This document shows positions 56,818 through 64,000 of a stretch of DNA of 64,000 nt, one piece after another. How positions within the stretch are numbered: the stretch's first letter is position 1; each line of letters opens with the position of its first letter. The notes under the pieces are model-generated. The model worked only from the letters and a program-made list of their open reading frames with translations. It ran no database searches and was not told the origin of the DNA. The DNA is from Palsa-1033 sp963735455. GTDB taxonomy: Bacteria > Chloroflexota > Limnocylindria > Limnocylindrales > CSP1-4. The stretch lies in contig CAVTKZ010000001.1 of the NCBI GenBank assembly GCA_963735455.1, forward strand, positions 1-64,000, given 5' to 3'. The position numbers were made by a program, and so were the translations under genes.

Positions 56818-56873
56818 GGTTGATCCGATCGAGTGACGACGAGCACCCGCTCGGCTGGGTGCTCCGATCAACC
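56818..56873. other. Nested intergenic hairpin
   Basis: GGTTGATC (56818-56825) pairs with GATCAACC (56866-56873). Inside, GAGCACCC (56841-56848) pairs with GGGTGCTC (56857-56864) around an eight-base loop. It lies between the M24 peptidase stop and the hypothetical gene and may end M24 transcription; there is no T-run. Confidence 0.55.
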
Positions 56874-56914
56874 GATGATACCGCGCCGCGCTCATCAACC
56901 CGGCCGGGACCCCC

Positions 56915-58092
56915 TCAGCGGCCGTCGACCACCTGCAGGTCGAGGGGCGAGCAATTCAGGACGAGCGGGCCGCTCGGGCCGCACACGACGATGTCCTCGA
57001 GGCGGGCGCCGTAGCGACCCTCGAAGTAGATCCCGGGCTCGACGCTGAAGGCGTAGCCCGGCCGGAGCGGCTCGGAATTGCCCTCCACGAGGTACGGATC
57101 CTCGTGCGCCTCGAGGCCGATCCCGTGGCCCAGGCGATGGAAGAACTGAGGCCCATAGCCGGCGGCGGTGATGATCGAGCGGGCCGTCGCGTCGAGCGCC
57201 TGGCAGGCAATTCCCGGCCGGACGGCGGCACTGGCCGCCGCCTGGGCCTGGCGCAGGACGGCGTACAGGCGCACGAAATCCGGGTCCGGCCCGGTCGCCG
57301 GGTCACCGCCTCCGACCCAGATCGTGCGGGTCGTGTCGGAGGTATAGCCGTCGAGCGTGCCGCCGATGTCGAGGACGACGGGCTCGCCGGCCTGGATCCG
57401 GCGCTCCGATGGCTCATGGTGGGGCGACGCACTGTTGGGGCCCGAGCCGACGATCGCGAACTCGGCCAGCTCGTGGCCCTCGGTCACCAGGCGCTCCCGG
57501 ATCTCGCGGCTCACCTCGGCCTCGGTCCGGCCGATCAGCGGCCCGTGGCTGACCTGGCCGATCACCCGGTCGGCGGCCTCGGCCGCCAGCCGCAGGAGGG
57601 CGATCTCAGCGTCGTCCTTGGCCATCCGGAGCTGGCGGGTGATCGTCGAGGCGAGCTCGAAGGCGGCTCCCGGGAGCGCTGCCTGGAGACGGAGCAGGAA
57701 GCTCGCCCACAGCCGGTCGTTGATCGCCACCCGGCGGACCCTGCCCGGCTCGAGGCCGAGCTGCTCGCCGAGGAGCCCGGCCAGGATCACCACGGCGTCG
57801 TCGGTCTCGCCGGTCGTGACCACCCCCAGGTGCCCGCCGGCGACCGCCGGGGAGGAGCGGGCCGAGCTGACCTCGAGCCGGGGCACGATCAGGACGGCCG
57901 CCCCCGGGCCGGGATGGCCAGCATCGTCAGGCGCTCGAGGGGCATCGCCGCGTAGCCGGTCAGGTAGCGCAGGTCGGCGCCGACCCCGACCAGGGTCGCA
58001 TCGAGGCCGGCGGCGGCGGTCAGCCCGGCCGCCGACGCGATCCGCTCGGCGAAGCGGGCAGGTGGGATGACCGGCCGGGCGGCCGCGGTCAA
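56915..58092 (-). CDS. M24 family metallopeptidase (Xaa-Pro aminopeptidase-like), one frame break
   Basis: Releases N-terminal residues ahead of proline, using two metal ions. The first part (FAERIASAAGLTAAAGLDAT, DLRYLTGYAAMPLERLTMLA) starts at a TTG at 58092 that overlaps the CBS-gene stop. After a break near 57895 the rest continues as VSSARSSPAVAGGHLG. Metal-binding residues are visible: VVLDIGGTLDGYTSDTTRT (two Asp), RLGHGIGLEAHEDPYL (His), FSVEPGIYFEGRYGARLEDI (two Glu). About 392 aa, normal for the family. Last gene of the CBS-korA-korB-CBS run. Confidence 0.9.
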
Positions 58093-58592
58093 CCGATCAC
58101 GTCGAGGATGTGCCGGAAGACGTCCGCGGCGGCCAGGACCCCGATCGGCCGGCCGTTCTCGACGATCGGGATGTGGCGGAACTCGCCGACCGCCATCTTG
58201 TGGATCGCGATCGCCAGCGTCTCGTCGTGGCGGAGGATCACCGGGTCGCGGGTCATGAAGTCGCGCACGAGGAATGAGCTGAGCCGGATCCCCGTCGTCC
58301 GGACGACCGCGTCGCGGTCGGTGAAGATGCCGGCCAGGGCGTCGCCGTTCATCACCAGCAGGCAATCGACCGGGGACGAGTGCATCAGCTGGATCGCCTC
58401 GTCGAGGGCCATCGTGGCCGGCACCTCGATCGGCTTCGTCGCGCCCAGCTCGTCAAGGTGCTCGCCCAGCAGGTGGCCGTGGAAGTCGATCGCGTCCTGG
58501 GGCAGGTCAACCGCGGTCAGGTCGGCGCCACATTCCTCGCACAGGTCCTCGCCGGCGAAGTTCGGGTGGTGACAGACCGGACAGATCGTCAT
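58089..58592 (-). CDS. Zinc-ribbon plus CBS-pair protein
   Basis: A 167-aa protein. The N-terminus MTICPVCHHPNFAGEDLCEE and the following CG give four cysteines in a CxxC-x(n)-CxxC zinc ribbon. Two CBS repeats follow (IEVPATMALDEAIQLMHSSP, VMNGDALAGIFTDRDAVVRT; and VRDFMTRDPVILRHDETLAI, IVENGRPIGVLAAADVFRHI), which usually bind adenine nucleotides. It lies ten bases after korB and overlaps the M24 start. I infer nucleotide-dependent control of a partner, possibly KorAB. Confidence 0.88.
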   Translation of the reverse strand: MTICPVCHHPNFAGEDLCEECGADLTAVDLPQDAIDFHGHLLGEHLDELGATKPIEVPATMALDEAIQLMHSSPVDCLLVMNGDALAGIFTDRDAVVRTTGIRLSSFLVRDFMTRDPVILRHDETLAIAIHKMAVGEFRHIPIVENGRPIGVLAAADVFRHILDVIG

Positions 58593-58602
58593 CGCCGGCG
58601 GC

Positions 58603-59679
58603 CTACTCGACCCGCCAGGTCTCGCCGCCGGCCAGCAGCCGGCGGATGTCGCCGGCACCGCGCTGGGCCACGGCGCTGTCGATCTGGGCCGTCATCAGCT
58701 CGTCGTGGGTCGGCCGCCGGACGTCCCGGATGACGCCGACCGGGACCGGGAACTCGGGCCAGAAGATCCGCGAGAGCATGAACGCGATGAGCGGGTCGGC
58801 CTCGTCGTGGACCAGCAGGTCGGCCTCGCTGATCCCGTTCTCGCCGATCGTCACGACCTCCGGCTGGTGGCCGTTGAGGCGAATGCCCTTGTCCCGATCC
58901 TTGCCGAAGATCATCGGCTTGCCATGCTCCAGGACCAGCATCCGGTCCTCGCGCACCTCGCGGTCGGTGAACTCGCGGTAGGCGCCGTCGTTGAAGATGT
59001 TGCAGTTCTGGAGAACCTCGACGAAGGCCGAGCCGTGGTGCCAGCCGACCCGGTTGAGGGTCGCCTGGAGGTGCTCGGTGTGGGTGTCGACCGAGCGGGC
59101 GATGAAGCTGGCCTCGGCGGCCAGGGCCACCGACAGCGGGCTGATCGGGTGGTCGATCGTGCCCGCCGGGGTCGACTTGGTGACCTTGCCGAACTCGGAG
59201 GTCGGCGAGGCCTGGCCCTTGGTCAGGCCATAGATCCGGTTGTTGAACATCACCACCTTGATGTCCACGTTGCGGCGCATCGAGTGGAGGATGTGGTTGC
59301 CGCCGATCGACAGCGCGTCGCCGTCGCCGGTGATCACCCAGACCATCAGGTCCGGGCGGGCTGCCTTGAGGCCGGTGGCGATCGTCGGCGCCCGGCCGTG
59401 GATCGTGTGGAAGCCATACGTGTTCATGTAGTACGGCAGGCGGCCCGAGCAGCCGATCCCGCTGATGAACACGATGTTCTCCTTCGGGAAGCCGAAGTCG
59501 GGCATCACCTTCTGGGTCTGGGCCAGGATCGAGTAGTCGCCGCAGCCGGGGCACCAGCGGACCTCCTGGTCGGACACGAAGTCCTTGCGGGTGAGCTGGA
59601 GCTGGACCAGGGTGGCGGCATTCTCGGGGCTGAGCGGCGGCCCCTCGGTGGGCGGCGCGCTGGAGATGGGTTCGGTCAC
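58603..59679 (-). CDS. korB: 2-oxoacid (2-oxoglutarate) ferredoxin oxidoreductase, beta subunit
   Basis: ThDP-binding subunit of the enzyme that oxidises 2-oxoglutarate to succinyl-CoA and reduces ferredoxin. GTG 59679 gives 358 aa. WCPGCGDYSILAQTQKVMPD and FISGIGCSGRLPYYMNTYGF carry cysteines typical of KorB. VITGDGDALSIGGNHILHSM is the ThDP/Mg motif and NNRIYGLTKGQASPTSEFGK follows. The length and the first 35 residues match the actinobacterial KorB type. It follows korA by 11 bases. Confidence 0.95.
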   Translation of the reverse strand: MTEPISSAPPTEGPPLSPENAATLVQLQLTRKDFVSDQEVRWCPGCGDYSILAQTQKVMPDFGFPKENIVFISGIGCSGRLPYYMNTYGFHTIHGRAPTIATGLKAARPDLMVWVITGDGDALSIGGNHILHSMRRNVDIKVVMFNNRIYGLTKGQASPTSEFGKVTKSTPAGTIDHPISPLSVALAAEASFIARSVDTHTEHLQATLNRVGWHHGSAFVEVLQNCNIFNDGAYREFTDREVREDRMLVLEHGKPMIFGKDRDKGIRLNGHQPEVVTIGENGISEADLLVHDEADPLIAFMLSRIFWPEFPVPVGVIRDVRRPTHDELMTAQIDSAVAQRGAGDIRRLLAGGETWRVE

Positions 59680-59690
59680 GGTCCTGGTCC

Positions 59691-61541
<1,851 letters not shown>

Positions 61542-61545
<4 letters not shown>

Positions 61546-62042
61546 GCGCCCTCCGACTCCTTCATCCGCTGGTGCGGCCGCGGGGGCAGGTTGAGGAGCT
61601 CCTCGGGAAACGCCTCGGCCAGGTACTTGAGGATGTCGACCTGGCGGACGATGCCCACCACCCGCCGGTCGTCGTCGACGATCGGCACGTTGCGATAGAC
61701 CCCGGTGGCCATCAGCCGGATCGCGTCATGGACGGTCTCGTCGATGCGGAACGTCTTCGGCTCGTGGTTCATCATCGATTCGACCGGCCGGCGCAGGTCG
61801 ACCGGCTCGCCCACGATCCGGCCGAAGATGTCGCGCTCGGTCAGGACGCCCGCCAGGCGGCCCTGGCCGTCGGTCACCAGGACCGAATCACCGACGCCGG
61901 AGCGCTGGATCACGCGCAGGCAGTCGGCCAGCGAGGTACCCGGCGGCACGGTCAGCGGGCCCCGTCGCTGGACGACCCGGAGGGTCTCCCGGGCTAGCGC
62001 CGGAACGCGCTCGGCCACGGCCCGTTCGGAAGTCTCGGTCAC
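61542..62042 (-). CDS. CBS-pair protein upstream of korA
   Basis: A 166-aa protein with two CBS repeats (LTVPPGTSLADCLRVIQRSG, VLVTDGQGRLAGVLTERDIF; and VESMMNHEPKTFRIDETVHD, IVDDDRRVVGIVRQVDILKY). It differs from the second CBS gene by lacking the zinc ribbon. The start is GTG 62042; TACACT (62049-62054) lies six bases upstream, so the mRNA is leaderless and the longer open frame to 62195 is not used. It is the first gene of the korAB operon and overlaps korA. Confidence 0.88.
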
Positions 62043-62048
62043 CCCACA

Positions 62049-62054
62049 AGTGTA
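62049..62054 (-). promoter_or_regulatory. -10 box of the korAB operon (leaderless)
   Basis: TACACT on the - strand lies six bases before the GTG at 62042. Its -35 region is close to the 12-bp tandem repeat described next. Confidence 0.5.
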
Positions 62055-62080
62055 GTGCGAACACGAGCGAGCGCTGACGA

Positions 62081-62164
62081 AGGCGCAGGCGGGGGCGCAG
62101 GCGGGGGCGCAGGCCGGGGCGCTGGCCGGGACGCAGGCCGGGGCGCGGGCCGGGGCGCGCTCGG
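62081..62164. repeat. 12-bp tandem repeat, about seven imperfect copies
   Basis: Unit GGGCGCAGGCCG with variants (GGGCGCAGGCGG, GGGCGCTGGCCG, GGACGCAGGCCG). It starts 26 bases upstream of the korAB -10 box. I see no gene in it. Confidence 0.8.
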
Positions 62165-62215
62165 GGCGGCCGCTCCAGCGCTGAGGTGGTCCCATGAGGC
62201 CGCTCGGCCCTGAAG

Positions 62216-62377
62216 GTGCGGACGAATGTCGCTGGCAGACGCGCTACGCCCCGATTCGCGGCCGGTGGCGGCCGTGGTGGACGGACGCGGCCGGTTCCAC
62301 GCACGAAACAGCCACTGGCGGGCCGCCCCCGCGGCCCGGCTTCGAGTAGTGCGTCTCCTGGCGACATTCGTCCCAAC
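62216..62377. repeat. Inverted-repeat-bounded element, family A, copy 3 (162 bp)
   Basis: Left end GTGCGGACGAATGTCGCTG, right end GCGACATTCGTCCCAAC. The core CCACGCACGA (62297-62306) is the reverse complement of the core in copies 1 and 2, so this copy is inverted. It lies 23 kb from the others, between the korAB operon and the EamA gene. The remaining sequence of this 480-base gap holds only the tandem repeat and promoters. Confidence 0.7.
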
Positions 62378-62510
62378 GTGGATGGAGCCGGCCGGGGAAC
62401 CGAGCCGGACCCTTCGGCCCGCCGGTCCGGCGACTGGACCCGAGCCACTCCCGGCGGCTCGGCAAACGGGGCTGGAGCCGGCCGGGCCGAGCCGGCCCCG
62501 GCGGCCCTGC

Positions 62511-62516
62511 TAGGCT
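62511..62516 (+). promoter_or_regulatory. -10 box of the EamA gene (leaderless)
   Basis: TAGGCT lies six bases before ATG 62523; no RBS is present. Confidence 0.5.
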
Positions 62517-62522
62517 CGGGCG

Positions 62523-63500
62523 ATGGATCGCCGCCGCCTCGTGGGGGTGCTGCTGGTCATCGTCTCCGCGGCCTCATTCGGGTCAGGCGCCCTGTTCGCC
62601 AAGCCCGTCTACGCCGATGGCGTCGGCTGGCTGACCCTGCTCGCATGGCGGTTCGGCATCGCGGCCGCCTTGTCGTGGGCCTGGCTCCTGCTTGATCGCG
62701 GCCGCCAGGCCGGCCTGCGCCGGATCGATCGGCGGCAGCTGACCGTGGCGCTGGTCCTGGGCGTCGTCTACCTCGGCAACAGCAGCACCTATTACGCCGC
62801 GCTGGAGACCGTCTCGGCGTCGCTCGCCGCACTCGTCGTCTACATCTATCCCGCGATCGTGGCCGTCCTGACACTGCGACTGGGCCGGCCGCTCGAAGGC
62901 AGGCGGGCGTGGCTGGCCCTGGGCCTGGCGCTCGTCGGCGTGGTCCTGGCGATTGGCGGGATCCCGACGGGTACGGCCCCGCCCCTGATTGGCCTGCTCC
63001 AGGTGGTCGCCTCGCCGGTCATCTACTCGATCTGGATCGTCGCCCAGGCGCGCCTGTCAGGCGAACGCCAGGACCGGGTCGCCGATGCGGTCCTCGACGG
63101 GGCGGGTAGCGCAACGATGGCCGCCCTGATGATCACCTCGACGGCGATCGGCTTCTGGATCCTGGCCGTGGTCAGCGGTACGCCGGTCGAACCGGGCCAG
63201 ATCCCGGCCGACGCCTGGCCGGGAGTGATCGCCGTGGCCGTGATCAGCACGTTCGTGGCGATCCAGACGTTCTCAGCCGGGTCGCGCCGGATCGGCGCCG
63301 CCCAGGCGTCCCTGATCAGCACGGTTGAACCGGTCTGGACGATCTGCCTGGCGGCCCTCCTGCTCGGTGAACGCCTCGGCCCGGTCCAGCTGGCCGGCGG
63401 GGTCCTGGTGATCGGCGGCGTGGTCCTGGCCCAGCTCCGGCGCAGCGAGCCCGCGTCCGACCCGGGCGGCCTGGCCACGGTCCGCATCGCCGACGAGTAG
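62523..63500 (+). CDS. EamA/DMT-family transporter
   Basis: A 325-residue drug/metabolite-type exporter with ten hydrophobic segments in two EamA halves (VGVLLVIVSAASFGSGALFA, LGVVYLGNSSTYYAALETVS, LGLALVGVVLAIGGIPTGTA; then IAVAVISTFVAIQTFSAGSR, IGAAQASLISTVEPVWTICL, GGVLVIGGVVLAQLRRSEPA). AALETVSASLAALVVYIYPA and ISTVEPVWTICLAALLLGE are the family's typical helices. Substrate unknown. The start ATG 62523 is leaderless. The last codons coincide with a 19-bp direct repeat. Confidence 0.93.
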   Translation: MDRRRLVGVLLVIVSAASFGSGALFAKPVYADGVGWLTLLAWRFGIAAALSWAWLLLDRGRQAGLRRIDRRQLTVALVLGVVYLGNSSTYYAALETVSASLAALVVYIYPAIVAVLTLRLGRPLEGRRAWLALGLALVGVVLAIGGIPTGTAPPLIGLLQVVASPVIYSIWIVAQARLSGERQDRVADAVLDGAGSATMAALMITSTAIGFWILAVVSGTPVEPGQIPADAWPGVIAVAVISTFVAIQTFSAGSRRIGAAQASLISTVEPVWTICLAALLLGERLGPVQLAGGVLVIGGVVLAQLRRSEPASDPGGLATVRIADE

Positions 63501-63840
63501 CCCCGAGCGGGGCGTGGCGCCGCGGCGCGGAGTGGCGCGGCCGGAGGGAGTGGCGCGGCCGGGGGAGTGCGCGGCTCCTCGAGTCGGGCTGTTGTTGCAC
63601 CCAGAACAACAAACGGTCAATTCCAGCCCGGGAGAGGCCGATTTGCCCAGCTCGGGCGCCCAGACCATCCCGTGCCAAGCGTGCGACAGGATAAGTTCGT
63701 CGATCGAGGGGTGTCTCGACGACCGGATCCGAGGCCGCACAGGGCGGTTTGTTGTTCTGAGTACAACAACGGCCTGGCGTCCTCGCGCCCCGGCGACGCG
63801 AGGCCCTGGGTGGCTTGGGCGGGCCACGGTCCGCATCGCC
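63473..63840. repeat. 19-bp direct repeat flanking 330 bases
   Basis: GGCCACGGTCCGCATCGCC occurs at 63473-63491 (the end of the EamA gene) and again at 63822-63840. The segment between holds the family C element and short GGAGTGGCGCGGCC-type repeats (about 63527-63565). A short duplication or insertion event is likely. Confidence 0.7.
63591..63770. repeat. Inverted-repeat-bounded element, family C (180 bp)
   Basis: The 26-base ends match at 23 positions when reversed: left GTTGTTGCACCCAGAACAAC (63591 on), reversed right GTTGTTGTACTCAGAACAAC. Each end is also a small hairpin (GTTGTT/AACAAC) and is AT-rich in a 70% GC setting. There is no ORF inside. Confidence 0.65.
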
Positions 63841-63964
63841 CCTCGTCGTCCTGTTCGTGATCGGGGTCGGCTTCTACCTGGCCGGGCGCACCGTTCGGCA
63901 GAAGATGGTCAACGTCTCCCTGGAGGACGACCAGCCGCTCGGCGCCGCCGGCTCGTCAACCTAG
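63815..63964 (+). CDS. Possible small membrane protein
   Basis: A 49-codon frame from TTG 63815 has one hydrophobic segment (SPLVVLFVIGVGFYLAGRTV) and a hydrophilic tail (RQKMVNVSLEDDQPLGAAGS). The amino acid pattern looks genuine, but there is no good RBS and the start is in or next to the direct repeat. It may be the tail of a larger gene broken by the insertion upstream. The remaining bases to 64000 hold nothing I can call. Confidence 0.35.
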   Translation: MGGPRSASPLVVLFVIGVGFYLAGRTVRQKMVNVSLEDDQPLGAAGSST

Positions 63965-64000
63965 CGCCGGCCGCTCTGGCGCAGCTCGAGGGACCCGGCT

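Overview
The window is about 70% GC and almost entirely coding. Genes are packed into long same-strand runs that often overlap by four bases (ATGA or GTGA). Several promoters place a -10 box (TAnnnT) only 6-7 bases before the start codon, which points to leaderless mRNAs. High GC, luciferase-like (F420-type) oxidoreductases, a mycobacterial-style KorA/KorB pair, a MarP-like protease and secreted proteins with Pro/Thr linkers suggest a bacterium of the Chloroflexota (Limnocylindria-like) or, less likely, the Actinomycetota. There is no rRNA, tRNA, CRISPR array, transposase or phage gene to settle this. At least 22 single-base frame breaks interrupt otherwise conserved genes, so the sequence probably carries assembly indels.

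Layout. 1-11.6 kb (- strand): a broken secreted beta-helix protein, an acyl-CoA ligase, a luciferase-like oxidoreductase, zwf and gnd of the pentose phosphate pathway, a three-domain rhodanese behind a Cys-codon leader peptide and terminator, and a GMC oxidoreductase with an MttB-type methyltransferase. 11.8-13.4 kb (+): a membrane GAF-GGDEF protein. 13.4-20.9 kb (-): one operon joining a membrane protein, an O-methyltransferase, a MoaD-MoaE fusion, a DppA-type D-aminopeptidase, a P1 peptidase, a lysine 5,6-aminomutase alpha-like protein and an FAD amine oxidase; the shared theme is D-amino acids or peptides. 20.9-28.2 kb: a metallo-hydrolase, an anchored surface protein, acyl-CoA synthetase (NDP-forming) with acyl-CoA dehydrogenase, and an aldehyde dehydrogenase. 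28.3-29.1 kb: PPK2.

29.1-45 kb is the branched-chain amino acid region. ilvB-ilvN-ilvC-leuA-leuB-cimA, a free-standing LeuA regulatory domain and pheA run on the - strand behind a promoter, a Leu/Ile/Val-rich leader peptide and an attenuator. leuC-leuD, a MarP-like protease and ilvD lie on the + strand. Together they cover valine, leucine and isoleucine synthesis, the last through citramalate.

46-50.5 kb: a MarR regulator divergent from fabD-fabF-fabF. 50.5-52.8 kb: one reading frame joining an O6-alkylguanine-DNA methyltransferase to an MFS transporter with a cyclic-nucleotide-binding domain. 53-56 kb: two small proteins sharing a DVEGH motif flank a Crp-GAF-subtilase operon; I do not recognise this as a known system. 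56.3-62 kb (-): a hypothetical gene, an M24 peptidase and korAB between two CBS-domain proteins. 62.5-63.5 kb (+): an EamA transporter.

Intergenic spaces hold six short elements (162-180 bp) bounded by inverted repeats, in four sequence families; one family has three copies.
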